NCBI RefSeq assembly: GCF_900115845.1 | Contig: NZ_FOXX01000001.1 | Coordinates: 62,001-126,000, forward strand | Direction of reading: 5' to 3' | DNA from: Priestia endophytica DSM 13796 | Lineage (GTDB): Bacteria; Bacillota; Bacilli; Bacillales; Bacillaceae_H | DNA: 64,000 nucleotides | Shown here: piece by piece, positions 43,362-53,494 of the stretch | How positions within the stretch are numbered: position 1 is the first letter of the stretch | Layout of the letters: each line of letters starts with the position of its first letter | The notes under the pieces: model-generated | What the model was told of the DNA's origin: nothing | The model's input: the letters and a program-made list of their open reading frames with translations, nothing else | Databases searched by the model: none | Translations under genes and position numbers: made by a program

Positions 43362-44153
43362 CTAAAAATCAAACATAGAAAAACCATTCCCATCAATGAG
43401 GGATGGACCTTCAACGGGTTCGTATGTAATTTCCTCTTCTGGAGAGTTGCGTAATTCAATAATATAGGAAAAATCATCGAGTGTATACTCACTATTTTGC
43501 ACAAAAATATCTGGATGCTCGATAATTTTTGTCGCATCAAGTCTCATCACTTCTCGCACAAGCTGCCAATGTTTTTCACTTGCCCGTTTTGTTGAAACAA
43601 TACCATCTAAAATAAACAAGTTATTCGGACTGTATTCATCTTCAATAAGCTGACTTCGAATCGTTTGTTTTAAAAGAGTTGAGGAAACAAAAAGCCATCT
43701 CTTGTTCGCACAAACACTTGCAGCTACAATAGATTCTGTTTTCCCTACCCTAGGCATGCCTCTAATTCCAATAAGCTTATGACCTTCTTTTTTGAAAAGC
43801 TCTGCCATAAAATCAACAAGCAAACCAAGCTCATCACGCACAAACCGAAACGTTTTCTTATCGTCCGCATCGCGCTGAATATAGCGACCATGACGGACAG
43901 CAAGTCTATCGCGAAGCTTTGGCTCACGAAGCTTTGTTACCACTATATTATCCATCGTCTTTAAAATAGATTCAAGTCTTTTAATTTGGTCATTAGAATC
44001 ACAGCGAAGCAAAAGACCACGGCGTTGATCGTCTACTCCGTTTATCGTCACGATATTAATCGCTAACATTCCTAAAAGAGAGGAAATGTCTCCGAGTAAA
44101 CCAGGACGGTTCTTTTGGATCTGATATTCTAAATACCATTCAATCTTTTCCAT
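43362..44153 (-). CDS. ymfK: YmfK, DUF3388-family protein
   Basis: 263 aa of unknown function, conserved between ymfJ and rodZ/ymfM in Bacillus. The N-terminal region (EWYLEYQIQKNRPGLLGDISSLLGMLAINIVTINGVDDQRRGLLL) looks like an ACT ligand-binding domain. A P-loop-like segment GIRGMPRVGKTES lies near residue 140, then TTLLKQ and a long acidic C-terminus. The ATG at 44153 is 8 bases after AGGAG. An ACT-plus-P-loop arrangement suggests a ligand-sensing NTPase, but no activity is known to me. Confidence 0.85.
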   Translation of the reverse strand: MEKIEWYLEYQIQKNRPGLLGDISSLLGMLAINIVTINGVDDQRRGLLLRCDSNDQIKRLESILKTMDNIVVTKLREPKLRDRLAVRHGRYIQRDADDKKTFRFVRDELGLLVDFMAELFKKEGHKLIGIRGMPRVGKTESIVAASVCANKRWLFVSSTLLKQTIRSQLIEDEYSPNNLFILDGIVSTKRASEKHWQLVREVMRLDATKIIEHPDIFVQNSEYTLDDFSYIIELRNSPEEEITYEPVEGPSLIDGNGFSMFDF

Positions 44154-44291
44154 TGTCCGTGCTCCTATCTCCATTAATTCTTTCCATTCCTGCCTGTTTC
44201 TTTTCTACGTTTATGTATTCTAATATAAATGATTTTGCGGAAATAATAAACCATGAGTATGAATTTATGAACAATATTTTCAAAAATACAC

Positions 44292-44320
44292 AAAAAAAGA
44301 GAGGATTACTCCTCTCTTAT
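44292..44320 (-). terminator. Terminator of the ymfF-ymfH-ymfI-ymfJ unit
   Basis: AAGAGAGG pairs with CCTCTCTT, followed by T7 on the minus strand; it overlaps the ymfJ stop. ymfK and rodZ must therefore have their own promoter in 44154-44290 or rely on read-through. Confidence 0.8.
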
Positions 44321-44577
44321 TTTTGTGACCCGTTATTTTGCACAAGTTTTACCATCATGTTAGCAATTGCGTGTTGTTCATCTTTAGAAGCCACGCTCCA
44401 AAGATCTGCTAAAATCTTTTCTTGCTCTGTTTTTGCTTCTACTTGGTTTGCTAAGTAATCGCCAATTTTGTAAGCAAATTCTGAGACAATTTCATTATCC
44501 ATACCTTGGTTTTGAGCATGGTGAAGACGATCTCCTAAAAAGTTTTTCCACGTATCCCAGTTTTCTAAAACAGACAT
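44317..44577 (-). CDS. ymfJ: YmfJ, DUF3243-family protein
   Basis: An 86-aa helical protein of the DUF3243 family (VLENWDTWKNFLGDRLHHAQNQGMDNEIVSEFAYKIGDYLANQVEAKT). The ATG at 44577 follows AGGAGGG; the frame is open further upstream into ymfI, without a site. Function unknown. It is a conserved neighbour of ymfI and ymfK. Confidence 0.88.
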   Translation of the reverse strand: MSVLENWDTWKNFLGDRLHHAQNQGMDNEIVSEFAYKIGDYLANQVEAKTEQEKILADLWSVASKDEQHAIANMMVKLVQNNGSQK

Positions 44578-44632
44578 GAGGAACCCTCCTTGTTTGTAGT
44601 TTCGTTCCTTAGTTTGTCTGTTTTCTTGGCTT

Positions 44633-45349
44633 TTATGTATACCATCCACCATTTGCCGAAATAATTTGTCCTGTAATATAGGACGCTTTATCTGACAATA
44701 AAAACTCAGCAACATTTGCCACTTCATCTGGACGGCCCATTCTGCCAAGAGGAATTTCTTCTTCCATCATTCTTTTTTCTTCTTCGTTAAAGTCAGCAAC
44801 CATTGGCGTATCAATCACACCAGGAGCGATAGCATTAACGCGAATGCCGCTTAGCCCTACTTCTTTTGCTAACGCCTTTACAAATGCATTCTGAGCTCCT
44901 TTTACAGTAGAATAAACAGTTTCACATGAAGCACCTGTTAATCCCCAAATAGATGAAACAAGCACAATAGATCCTTCACGCTTACGAACCATAGAAGGCA
45001 GAAGCTCTCGCACGAGACGAAGGGGAGACTGAACGTGAAGCATAAGCATATCGCTTAGTTCTTCATTACTAACGTCTGTTAATAAACCATACTGACTTTT
45101 CCCGCAGTTGTAGATAAGCGCATCAACTGGAACAACAATTTGTTGTAAAATCTCTGTTACGCCGTCTTCTTTACTTAAGTCTCCACTCACAACAAACACT
45201 TCTGTTTGATTTTCAAGTTCTAAAGCTAGGGCTCGTACGCTTTCTTCATTGCGATGATAGTGAAGGACAAGCCGATAATGACTAGCAAGCGTACGCGCTA
45301 TTTCTTTCCCTATTCCTCCACTTGCTCCTGTGATAAGTACTGTTTTCAC
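44633..45349 (-). CDS. ymfI: EF-P 5-aminopentanone reductase YmfI (short-chain dehydrogenase)
   Basis: An NADPH-dependent SDR that in B. subtilis reduces the 5-aminopentanone group on elongation factor P to 5-aminopentanol. The cofactor motif TGASGGIGK lies near the start, NCGKS aligns with NNAG, and the catalytic Ser (VLVSSIWG) with YSTVKGA supply Ser-Tyr-Lys. The GTG at 45349 was chosen because it gives KTVLITGASGG right after the start and follows AGGAAGAGGAG. The frame extends to 45391, but that ATG lies in a hairpin. 238 aa. Confidence 0.88.
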   Translation of the reverse strand: MKTVLITGASGGIGKEIARTLASHYRLVLHYHRNEESVRALALELENQTEVFVVSGDLSKEDGVTEILQQIVVPVDALIYNCGKSQYGLLTDVSNEELSDMLMLHVQSPLRLVRELLPSMVRKREGSIVLVSSIWGLTGASCETVYSTVKGAQNAFVKALAKEVGLSGIRVNAIAPGVIDTPMVADFNEEEKRMMEEEIPLGRMGRPDEVANVAEFLLSDKASYITGQIISANGGWYT

Positions 45350-45383
45350 TTTTCTCCTCTTCCTTTCTATTTGACCTATGAAA

Positions 45384-45408
45384 GCCCCCATTGATACTCA
45401 ATGGGGGC
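45384..45408 (-). other. Intercistronic hairpin between ymfH and ymfI
   Basis: GCCCCCATTGA and its perfect complement around a 3-nt loop. On the minus strand only TTTC follows, so it is more likely an mRNA-stability or attenuating element than a full terminator. Confidence 0.55.
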
Positions 45409-45475
45409 CGTTTTTATCCTTTTAGGCGAGTAGACTCCCACTTCAAATTTCATTAGAAATTAAGTGGTGGGTAGT

Positions 45476-46759
45476 TCAAGAAGGAACAACTTGACAAACG
45501 GTAAAGCACTTTTCATCAATTAAGTCTTCCGCTACCTTTGTCATATCTTCTGTTGTTAATGCTTCAAGCGTCTCCACAACACGGAATAAATCCATATCGT
45601 TAAAAGCATAGCGTGTGAACTGATTTGCAATAAATTCAGGTGAATTGAGTGCCTGAAGAAATCCACCAATCTTTTTCTTACAAATGCGCTCAAACTGTTT
45701 TTTATCTATTTCTTCATTTTTAAAGGAAAGCAAAACACTTTGAATTTCTTCAGTCAAGCGATCAGGATCTTCTGTATCTCCGCCAATAATCGCAAACCCA
45801 AATCCGCCTTCTTCTGTGTAGTCGTACGAGAAAGTTTCATCGATAAGACCTTCATCATACATTTTCTCATAGTGTGAAGAACTCTTTCCAAAAAGATAAT
45901 CAAGAAGCACATTTACGCTTAGTTCATATTTTAAAAGCTCTTCTCCACTTCTATGCGGATTTTTCGCTTTGATTCCAACGAGACATTTAGAAGACTGAAC
46001 AGACATTTTTAACACTTGTTTCTTCTCTGCTACCTCTTCTGGCTCATTGTCAAAATAACGTTTGATTTCATCTTGATCTTGATAATCTTTTTTTGCTTGA
46101 TTTTCCCGAACAAACTCTATCACTTTCTCCGGATCTTGCGGACCTACAACAAAAAGAAGCATGTTGCTTGGGTGATAGAACGTATTGTAGCACGTATAAA
46201 GGTCATCCTTTGTTATATGGCTAATCGATTCAATTGTTCCTGCGATATCAATTTTCACAGGATGGTTATGATACATGTTTTGGATAACGCCAAAATATGC
46301 ACGCCAGTCTGGGTTGTCATCATACATTGTAATTTCTTGTCCAATGATTCCTTTTTCTTTCTCAACCGTTTTTTCCGTAAAGTATGGTTCTTGCACAAAA
46401 TCAATTAATGTTTCAAAATTTTCCTCAAAATTATTTGTGCTTGAAAACAAATAAGCTGTTCTTGTGAATGATGTAAATGCGTTCGCTGAAGCTCCTTGTT
46501 TACTAAAGTTCTGGAAAACGTCTCCATCTTCTTTTTCAAAAAGTTTGTGCTCTAGAAAATGGGCAATTCCGTCCGGCACTGTAGTTTTTTCGCTCTCTCC
46601 GAGCGGTACAAATGTATTGTCAATTGACCCGTATTTTGTTGTAAACGTTGCAAACGTTTTGTTGAACCCTTCTTTTGGGAGAACATACACATCTAACCCG
46701 CTATCCATTTTTTCGTAGTAAAGTTTTTCATTTAAATTTTCGAATGTAATTTCCTTCAT
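45476..46759 (-). CDS. ymfH: YmfH, M16-family zinc protease
   Basis: A 427-aa pitrilysin-like peptidase. The zinc-binding HxxEH motif is HFLEHKLFE near residue 75, followed by the downstream glutamate region typical of M16. The start was placed at the ATG at 46759, 8 bases after GGTGG; two GTG codons at 46771 and 46768 are alternatives. It starts next to the ymfF stop and pairs with it, likely as an active and inactive half of one enzyme. Confidence 0.92.
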   Translation of the reverse strand: MKEITFENLNEKLYYEKMDSGLDVYVLPKEGFNKTFATFTTKYGSIDNTFVPLGESEKTTVPDGIAHFLEHKLFEKEDGDVFQNFSKQGASANAFTSFTRTAYLFSSTNNFEENFETLIDFVQEPYFTEKTVEKEKGIIGQEITMYDDNPDWRAYFGVIQNMYHNHPVKIDIAGTIESISHITKDDLYTCYNTFYHPSNMLLFVVGPQDPEKVIEFVRENQAKKDYQDQDEIKRYFDNEPEEVAEKKQVLKMSVQSSKCLVGIKAKNPHRSGEELLKYELSVNVLLDYLFGKSSSHYEKMYDEGLIDETFSYDYTEEGGFGFAIIGGDTEDPDRLTEEIQSVLLSFKNEEIDKKQFERICKKKIGGFLQALNSPEFIANQFTRYAFNDMDLFRVVETLEALTTEDMTKVAEDLIDEKCFTVCQVVPS

Positions 46760-46760
46760 T

Positions 46761-48038
46761 TTATTCACCACCCTCTCCTTTTAAGAAATAAATTGTATCA
46801 AGCTGAACTTTTTGGGCAACAGCCACAACTTCCTCTTTAGTAACAGCTTCAATTCTTTTTAAATATTCATCAATACTAACCTTATTTTCGGTAAGCTCGT
46901 TATGATACATAACTTCAACAAGACCTCTTGCTGTATCAACTGTTTCTAGGAGCTGATTGCGAATCACAGCTTTTGTTTGACTTAATGTGTTTTCATCAAA
47001 GTCGCCATTTTTCATTGCTTCACTTTGCTCTTTAATAATAGAAACCGCTTTGTCATAGTTTTTCATATCAATTCCTGACATGACCATTAAAAGTCCTTTA
47101 TGACTTTCAACACGAGATGCTGCATAGTAAGCAAGACTTTCTTTTTCCCTTACGTTTGCAAAAAGTTTGGAATGAGAAAAGCCGCCGTAAATACCGTTGT
47201 ATACTTGCAACGCAAAATAGTCATCGTCTCCATAAACGATATTTGTTCGATATCCCATGTTCAATTTCCCTTGTTTAACAGGCTGCTTCTCTTCTACAAC
47301 ATTTTCTTTTTCTACAGACATTTGAGCTGGAGGTGAAATTTTACTCACTCCTCTTTTTTCAAATGAAAAAATATCTTTTGTATACTGAACAACTTCGTCT
47401 TCCTGAATATCTCCAATCACATAAAGATCTGCGCTATTTTCAGTTAGCATTTTTTTATAGTAGTCGTAAAGACTTTGAGCCGTAATCCCCTCAATATCTT
47501 CAAGTCTGCCGTTTACATGAAGATGATATGGTTCATTTTTGCACATTTCTTCTACGAGACGCAGATTAGCATAGCGCATTTTATCATCAAAAACGGCTTG
47601 AATACGCTGTTTCAAAGCACGCTTTTCTTTTGCTACGATATCCTCTTTAAATACTCCATTTTCTAAAAGAGGGTCTGTAAGTACATCTCCTAGTAAACGC
47701 AGCGATTTTTCAAGCAATGGTGTTTGATCTCTTAAATATTTTTCATTTGCTACATCAACGCGAAATGTCATAACATGATGTTCGCCTTTTTTCATCAAAT
47801 CTACCTGTAAAGAAGCTCCGTACAAGTCTTCTAGATATCCTTGAAGCTCTTTTGAAGATGAAAGGCTAGCTGTTGCACTTTGAAGTACATATGGAAGCAA
47901 TGCGCGATGTGTGACCGTTTCTTCTTCAAGGGGTGCACTCAGCTTTAAAAGAATTGTATTTGTTTTATATTTTTCAGTTTTGATTGTATGTAACACTAAG
48001 CCGTCAAGCTCATGTTTATTTTCTGATAAAATTTTCAA
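46761..48038 (-). CDS. ymfF: YmfF, M16-family protein without the HxxEH motif
   Basis: 425 aa with the M16 fold pattern, including the C-terminal half (YFALQVYNGIYGGFSHSKLFANVREKESLAYYAASR). At the zinc site, where YmfH has HFLEH, it reads HRALLPYVLQ, so the metal-binding motif is absent. It is presumably the non-catalytic partner of YmfH, as in other two-subunit M16 proteases. The TTG at 48038 lies 7 bases after GGAGG; the frame is open 18 codons further without a site. The ymfD gene found near here in B. subtilis is missing. Confidence 0.9.
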   Translation of the reverse strand: MKILSENKHELDGLVLHTIKTEKYKTNTILLKLSAPLEEETVTHRALLPYVLQSATASLSSSKELQGYLEDLYGASLQVDLMKKGEHHVMTFRVDVANEKYLRDQTPLLEKSLRLLGDVLTDPLLENGVFKEDIVAKEKRALKQRIQAVFDDKMRYANLRLVEEMCKNEPYHLHVNGRLEDIEGITAQSLYDYYKKMLTENSADLYVIGDIQEDEVVQYTKDIFSFEKRGVSKISPPAQMSVEKENVVEEKQPVKQGKLNMGYRTNIVYGDDDYFALQVYNGIYGGFSHSKLFANVREKESLAYYAASRVESHKGLLMVMSGIDMKNYDKAVSIIKEQSEAMKNGDFDENTLSQTKAVIRNQLLETVDTARGLVEVMYHNELTENKVSIDEYLKRIEAVTKEEVVAVAQKVQLDTIYFLKGEGGE

Positions 48039-48151
48039 ATTGTATCCTCCTTCAAAATAAGCAGTCTTTTTTGCTATAGTTCTATTGTGCATCTTGTTTG
48101 CCTTTTTTAATCTTCCTTTTAATATAGCGAAAAGAAGACCCCTTTTTCAAG

Positions 48152-48188
48152 AAAAAAAGCCCTTCCTACCCAAATGTAGGAAGAGCTT
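48152..48188 (-). terminator. Terminator of ymfC
   Basis: AAGCUCUUCCUAC pairs with GUAGGAAGGGCUU around an AUUUGG loop, followed by T6 on the minus strand. Confidence 0.85.
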
Positions 48189-48202
48189 CTATTTATGTTA
48201 TG

Positions 48203-48928
48203 CTATACACGTTTTCGCAAAACATGAAAATCAAATTGATCTGCTTTGAAATAGTTGACAGAGTATAAAATCGGCTCGTCATTTTGATCATAATGCATTT
48301 GTTTTAAAACAAGCAGCGCCGTTTCTGGATCACACTGCAAAATAGGTGACACTTTGTCGTGATAGCCAAGCGGGACAATTTTAGTAACCGCATAGGAAAT
48401 AAATTTCCCTGCTCTTTCATGAAGCGCATCTAGCAGCGATTCTCTATTATATACAAACGGCTCTTTGAAATGTTTTTGAAGCACTTTATCAATACAGTAA
48501 ATAACAGGCTGTCCATCTGCTGTACGAACACGTTCAACTTGAAGAACTTCTTCATCTTCCTCGCAGTTGAACCGCTTCATATCATTGTCAGTTAATGCTT
48601 GAGTTGTTGAGGAAATAAAAATCGTCCCTGGCGTCATGCCTCCTTGAAGAATCATGTCTGTTACGCTTGAAAGTTGCTCAATTCCAGCGCTAAAAGCTGG
48701 TTTTGTATTTACAAACGTTCCAACGCCGTGTCGTCTTGTAATTACGTTTTCTTCCTCTAAAATACGGAGTGCTTCACGAAGCGTTGCTCGGCTTACTCCG
48801 AGCTTTTTTGCCAAACTAAACTCTGAAGGAAGCTTTTCTCTCTCTCTATATGTGCCATCTTCAATTTGGTTTTTTAACTGCTCAATCACTTGCAGATATA
48901 GATGCTGACCTTCCGTCTTTATCGACAT
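48203..48928 (-). CDS. ymfC: GntR/UTRA-family transcriptional regulator (YmfC)
   Basis: A 241-aa regulator. The winged helix-turn-helix ([64 protein letters not shown]) is joined to a UTRA effector domain of the HutC/FarR type. GGGGG lies 9 bases before the ATG. The place between spoIIIE and ymfF matches ymfC of B. subtilis. Target genes and effector are unknown. Confidence 0.9.
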   Translation of the reverse strand: MSIKTEGQHLYLQVIEQLKNQIEDGTYREREKLPSEFSLAKKLGVSRATLREALRILEEENVITRRHGVGTFVNTKPAFSAGIEQLSSVTDMILQGGMTPGTIFISSTTQALTDNDMKRFNCEEDEEVLQVERVRTADGQPVIYCIDKVLQKHFKEPFVYNRESLLDALHERAGKFISYAVTKIVPLGYHDKVSPILQCDPETALLVLKQMHYDQNDEPILYSVNYFKADQFDFHVLRKRV

Positions 48929-49014
48929 ACTGACGTTCCCCCACTATGTTTACTAAAGAGTGCATGAGTAATTTCCATAACTATAACATTTTTCGACAAA
49001 ATTATGAATACTTT

Positions 49015-51363
49015 TTATCCTAATTCTTCGTCTTGCTCTTTTGAAATAAGAACAGAGCGGGGTTTGCTTCCCTCATAAGGTCCTACAACGCCTCTCACTT
49101 CCATTTCATCAATAAGCCTTGCTGCCCTGTTATAGCCAATGCGGAAGCGACGCTGAAGCATTGAAACAGAAGCAGTTTGCATTTGAGCCACAAGATCGAC
49201 GGCTTCTGCATAGAGCTCATCTGATGCTTCTTCTTTTACTTCTGCTTCATCACTTGGAATCATTTCTTCCTGATACTGTGCTTTTTGCTGTTCAATCACA
49301 AAGTTCACAACAGATTCAACTTCACTATCAGATAAAAAGGCGCCTTGAACACGTACAGGTTTGGAAGCCCCAACAGGTAAGAATAGCATATCGCCTCGTC
49401 CAAGCAATTTCTCAGCTCCGCCTCCATCTAGAATTGTGCGTGAGTCTGTTTGAGAAGAAACGCTAAAAGCAATACGAGATGGGATATTTGCTTTAATAAC
49501 TCCTGTAATAACGTCAACGGACGGACGCTGTGTTGCAATAATAAGATGAATACCAGCAGCACGCGCCATTTGAGCAAGACGTGTAATCGCATCTTCTACA
49601 TCTGAAGAAGCGACCATCATTAAGTCGGCAAGCTCGTCTACAATAACAACGATATATGGCAGTGTTGGTTGTTTTCCATCTTCTTCATTATGACGAAGGA
49701 TGTGCTCATTATATCCTTCAATATTACGTGTTCCTGTATGAGAGAAAAGCTCATATCTTCTTTCCATTTCACTTACGACCCGTTTCAAAGCTTGAGAAGC
49801 TTTCTTAGGATCTGTTACAACTGGTGCTAATAAGTGTGGAATTCCGTTGTATACATTAAGCTCTACCATTTTTGGATCAATCATCATCATTTTCACTTCA
49901 TGTGGTTTTGTACGCATAAGCAAGCTAATGATAATGCCATTGATACACACACTTTTTCCGCTTCCTGTTGCACCTGCTACAAGTAAGTGAGGCATTTTAT
50001 TCAGCTCTGCTAGCATTGCTTCACCTGAAATATCACGACCAAGCGCAATCAGCAGCTTAGCTTTTTCATTTTGGTCTGTTGCTTGCAGTACTTCACGAAG
50101 AGAAACCATTGAAATTTCATCGTTTGGTACCTCAATACCGACTGCTGATTTTCCTGGAATTGGAGCCTCAATTCGGATGTCTTTTGCTGCTAATGCAAGC
50201 GCTAAGTCATCACTTAAGTTCACAATTTTACTTACTTTCACCCCAACATCTGGATAAACTTCATAGCGCGTTACCGCTGGCCCAAGATGAACTTTTGCCA
50301 CTTTTGCTTTTACTCCAAAGCTTTGGAAAGTTTCCTCAAGCTTACGCGCATTTTTGTAAATTCCTTTATGCTCTTTCTTCTGGCTGCTGTTTTTCGGCAT
50401 TGTAAGTAAATTGATAGAAGGAAGCTTATAATCTTCATTTTCAACTTCTGTAAACGTCATTGGCACAGGAGCTGAGTTTCCTTCTGATTTTTCTTCCTTT
50501 TCCTCCCGCTGCTGACCGACGGGTTGTGTTGGTTGTGCTTGTTTTTCTTCTTGTTGTTCTGCTACAGACTGTGCCTGATGATCAAAGTGAGCAATAATTG
50601 GGGTTGTTTCTTCCTCAACAGTCGCTGCCTCATTACTTTCAGACTCCTCATCCTCTTCTTTTTCCTTTTTCTTTGCACGAGACGAGCGCGGTCCTTGTGA
50701 AGACACCTTTTTCTTCTTGGGACGCTTTAACCAATCTTTGAAATCTTCCACCATTTCCTTGCATTCGCGTACAACAAACGCCAAAAGTGGATGAAAGATT
50801 TTAAACAATGTTTCTTGAAGCGACTTTCCTGTAATTAAAATAATACTTGCTAAAATCATAATAATCGCAAAAAGCTCTGTTCCTAAGTCATCGAACAGAA
50901 AATGCGTGATAGCAAACATAATGGCTCCAGCCATCCCGCCGCCAAGGTCACTTGTTCCTTCATTCCCACTTGCTTCTAGCATAAAAAGTTGCCATGTATT
51001 CAGTAAAACAGATGGATTTGCAAATCGTCCATCTCGCGTTAAATTTTCAAAAAGCGTAACATGACTGAATAAAAGAAGCGCCAATAACAGTAAATAAACG
51101 CCAAAAAGCTGACGATTTATAAGAATTGGCCACCTTCTCTTCCAAATTAAATATCCAGCGACAATAATTAAGCCGAGAAGAAGAACCATATACCATTCTC
51201 CTGCTACAAAACGAACGAGTAAAACAAGAGAACGACCTACAATGCCAAGCTTCGCCATGGCAAGCAGAGCAAGCGCAATGAGCGCAATTCCAATAAGCTC
51301 ACTTTTAATAACATGCTTCCAATCCGCTTTTTTGGTCTTTCCTCGCTTTTTTTGTTTAGCCAT
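49015..51363 (-). CDS. spoIIIE: DNA translocase SpoIIIE/FtsK
   Basis: A septal motor that pumps the chromosome into the forespore. 782 aa: four N-terminal membrane helices (residues about 20-180), a long charged linker (215-320), a RecA-like motor with GATGSGKSV and [11 protein letters not shown], and a C-terminal gamma winged-helix domain ([33 protein letters not shown]) that reads polar SRS/KOPS-type sequences. GGAG precedes the ATG. Conserved neighbours ylzJ-tepA upstream and ymfC downstream. Confidence 0.96.
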   Translation of the reverse strand: MAKQKKRGKTKKADWKHVIKSELIGIALIALALLAMAKLGIVGRSLVLLVRFVAGEWYMVLLLGLIIVAGYLIWKRRWPILINRQLFGVYLLLLALLLFSHVTLFENLTRDGRFANPSVLLNTWQLFMLEASGNEGTSDLGGGMAGAIMFAITHFLFDDLGTELFAIIMILASIILITGKSLQETLFKIFHPLLAFVVRECKEMVEDFKDWLKRPKKKKVSSQGPRSSRAKKKEKEEDEESESNEAATVEEETTPIIAHFDHQAQSVAEQQEEKQAQPTQPVGQQREEKEEKSEGNSAPVPMTFTEVENEDYKLPSINLLTMPKNSSQKKEHKGIYKNARKLEETFQSFGVKAKVAKVHLGPAVTRYEVYPDVGVKVSKIVNLSDDLALALAAKDIRIEAPIPGKSAVGIEVPNDEISMVSLREVLQATDQNEKAKLLIALGRDISGEAMLAELNKMPHLLVAGATGSGKSVCINGIIISLLMRTKPHEVKMMMIDPKMVELNVYNGIPHLLAPVVTDPKKASQALKRVVSEMERRYELFSHTGTRNIEGYNEHILRHNEEDGKQPTLPYIVVIVDELADLMMVASSDVEDAITRLAQMARAAGIHLIIATQRPSVDVITGVIKANIPSRIAFSVSSQTDSRTILDGGGAEKLLGRGDMLFLPVGASKPVRVQGAFLSDSEVESVVNFVIEQQKAQYQEEMIPSDEAEVKEEASDELYAEAVDLVAQMQTASVSMLQRRFRIGYNRAARLIDEMEVRGVVGPYEGSKPRSVLISKEQDEELG

Positions 51364-51464
51364 TTTGTCACTCCAATCTTGTCCTTCATTTTCTTCTATC
51401 TTTAAACACGCTTCTCGCTATTGATGAAAAAGGCCTTCATATGTATTGTCAGAACAACGTTGCA

Positions 51465-51494
51465 CAAAAAAGCAGCCAATATGGCTGCTTTTCT
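51465..51494 (-). terminator. Terminator of the tepA-ylzJ unit
   Basis: AAAAGCAGCCA pairs with TGGCTGCTTTT around a 3-nt loop, followed by TTG on the minus strand. Confidence 0.85.
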
Positions 51495-51545
51495 ATGGCT
51501 ATGCTCCTCATTATACCATAATCATGTTTTAATAGCGGAACAATT

Positions 51546-51761
51546 TTATTGTAATGTGGGGATAATAGCTCCTGGAGTATAGCGCGAATCAAGGTAGTGG
51601 CTCGGGTCTGTACTTAGATTGCGAACAACCTCATAATCACTGTTAGCATTTTTTGATACAACAAGTGGACATCCGTTTACATTTATCATTTGTTGTGTTG
51701 CAAGTGTGCTATTTTCTCCTCCAAAAACAAGTTCATTAGGAAGCATTGTATAATGAATCAT
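51546..51761 (-). CDS. ylzJ: YlzJ-like protein
   Basis: A 71-aa protein of the YlzJ family ([15 protein letters not shown] ... [18 protein letters not shown]) found next to tepA and spoIIIE in Bacillus. Its start codon overlaps the tepA stop (ATGA), indicating translational coupling. Function unknown. Confidence 0.88.
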   Translation of the reverse strand: MIHYTMLPNELVFGGENSTLATQQMINVNGCPLVVSKNANSDYEVVRNLSTDPSHYLDSRYTPGAIIPTLQ

Positions 51762-52495
51762 TGTAGAAGCTGTTGATTCTCCTTTCCTCTTGCGTCAATA
51801 AGCTCGTTTAACTTATTCATCGCATGTCCAACTCCGCCTACTTCGTCAATGAGTCCGTATTCAACCGCGTCACGCCCAACAACGTTTGTTCCAATATCTC
51901 GGGTTAGGTTTCCTTTTGACATCATAAGCTCTTTAAATTTTTCTTCTGAGATGTTTGAATTTTTGGTTACAAACTGAACAACTCTGTCCTGCATCTTATC
52001 CAAATATTCAAATGTTTGAGGCACACCAATAACAAGCCCTGTTAACCGTACAGGATGAATTGTCATTGTAGCTGTTTCTGTGATGAATGAATAATCTGTT
52101 GCAACGGCAATCGGTACACCGATAGAATGCCCCCCACCAAGTACAATCGAAACGGTTGGTTTAGAAAGGGAAGAAAGCATTTCAGAAATAGCAAGACCTG
52201 CTTCAACATCCCCTCCTACCGTGTTCAAAATAATTAAAAGCCCTTCAATATTTGGGTTTTGCTCAATTGCTACGATTTGAGGAATAACGTGTTCATACTT
52301 TGTTGTTTTATTTTGGGGTGGAAGCTGCATATGCCCTTCAATTTGACCAACAATCGTCAAACAGTGAATTTTTGAATCAGGAGCTTGTGGTACATTTGTT
52401 TGGCCAAGCTGCTGAATTTTCTCCAATAACTCACTTTTTTGTTCTTGTCCTCCCTGTTCATTCTCCATTGCAGGCTGTTGATTTTGATCGGTCAT
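51758..52495 (-). CDS. tepA: TepA, ClpP-fold translocation-enhancing peptidase
   Basis: A 245-aa membrane-peripheral ClpP-like serine protease linked in B. subtilis to efficient protein export and to spore germination proteins. The nucleophile lies in [15 protein letters not shown] and the histidine in [24 protein letters not shown] forms the substrate groove. The ATG at 52495 follows AAAGGAG; the frame is open to 52564 without a site. Coupled to ylzJ. Confidence 0.92.
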   Translation of the reverse strand: MTDQNQQPAMENEQGGQEQKSELLEKIQQLGQTNVPQAPDSKIHCLTIVGQIEGHMQLPPQNKTTKYEHVIPQIVAIEQNPNIEGLLIILNTVGGDVEAGLAISEMLSSLSKPTVSIVLGGGHSIGVPIAVATDYSFITETATMTIHPVRLTGLVIGVPQTFEYLDKMQDRVVQFVTKNSNISEEKFKELMMSKGNLTRDIGTNVVGRDAVEYGLIDEVGGVGHAMNKLNELIDARGKENQQLLQ

Positions 52496-52582
52496 GATGA
52501 AACTCCTTTCACACTCAGTAATACTGTTATTATGAACATTTCCTCTAAATTCATGCTTGTTCATCTCAAAAAATGAGCAAAC

Positions 52583-52617
52583 AAAAAGCTCTACGCCTTA
52601 TAGACGTAGAGCTTTTT
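52583..52617 (-). terminator. Terminator of the dapG-dapA unit
   Basis: AAAAAGCTCTACG pairs with CGTAGAGCTTTTT, with T5 on the minus strand. Confidence 0.88.
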
Positions 52618-52618
52618 A

Positions 52619-53494
52619 CTATTCAATGCTTTCTAATGTTTTTGTTAAAAACACGCGCTCTTGCTCTGTTAGAGGAACAAGTGGTAAGCGTACGCCACCT
52701 ACATCAAGTCCTTTAACTTGAAGAGCTGTTTTCACTGCCGTTGGGTTTGGAGCCATGAAAAGGGCTTTCATAACAGGCAGCAGACGCTGATGAAGAAGAG
52801 CCGCTTTTTGCGGATGTCCTTCTTGAAGCGACGTGATCATTTCTTGCATTTCACTGCCGATGATATGAGAAGCAACGGAAACAACTCCATCTCCACCAAT
52901 AGAAACCGTTGGTAAAGTTAAGCCGTCATCTCCTGTGTAAAGTTTGAAATCGTCCGGCGTGTTGGCAATGATTGCTGTCATTGCATCAAGATCACCGCTT
53001 GCTTCTTTAACAGCTACAATGTTTGGAAGCTGCGCAAGCTTAACAATAAGCGGAACGCTCATATTAATAACAGAGCGGCCTGGAATATTATAAAGCATAA
53101 CCGGAAGTTTTGTACTTTCAGCAATTGTTTTAAAATGCTGATACATACCTTCTTCGTTTGGTTTGTTGTAGTAAGGCGCAACAAGCATAATTCCATCTAC
53201 GCCTTCTTCTTCTGCTTTTTCTGTTAGTTCTAATGAACCGTGTGTACTGTTACTTCCTGTTCCCGCAATAACTGGAACTCGCTTGTCTACTACTTTTACA
53301 ACGTGACGGAACAATGCAATTTTCTCTTCTTTTGAAAGAGTTGGTGATTCCCCTGTTGTTCCTGCTACAACAAGTGCATCAGATCCATTCTCAATAAGGT
53401 GATTCACAAGCTGTGTTGTTTTTTGAAAATCAATGTTTCCTTTGTTGTCAAACGGGGTTACCATGGCCGTAACCACTTTCCCAAATTCAATCAT
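52619..53494 (-). CDS. dapA: 4-hydroxy-tetrahydrodipicolinate synthase
   Basis: Condenses pyruvate with aspartate semialdehyde, the branch point to lysine, cell-wall diaminopimelate and spore dipicolinate. 291-aa TIM barrel; the Schiff-base lysine is in NIVAVKEASGDL, the tyrosine in VMLYNIPGRS and the binding threonines in VAGTTGESPTLS. The start overlaps the dapG stop by 4 bases. Its product feeds the dpaAB enzymes encoded upstream in the same cluster. Confidence 0.97.
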   Translation of the reverse strand: MIEFGKVVTAMVTPFDNKGNIDFQKTTQLVNHLIENGSDALVVAGTTGESPTLSKEEKIALFRHVVKVVDKRVPVIAGTGSNSTHGSLELTEKAEEEGVDGIMLVAPYYNKPNEEGMYQHFKTIAESTKLPVMLYNIPGRSVINMSVPLIVKLAQLPNIVAVKEASGDLDAMTAIIANTPDDFKLYTGDDGLTLPTVSIGGDGVVSVASHIIGSEMQEMITSLQEGHPQKAALLHQRLLPVMKALFMAPNPTAVKTALQVKGLDVGGVRLPLVPLTEQERVFLTKTLESIE

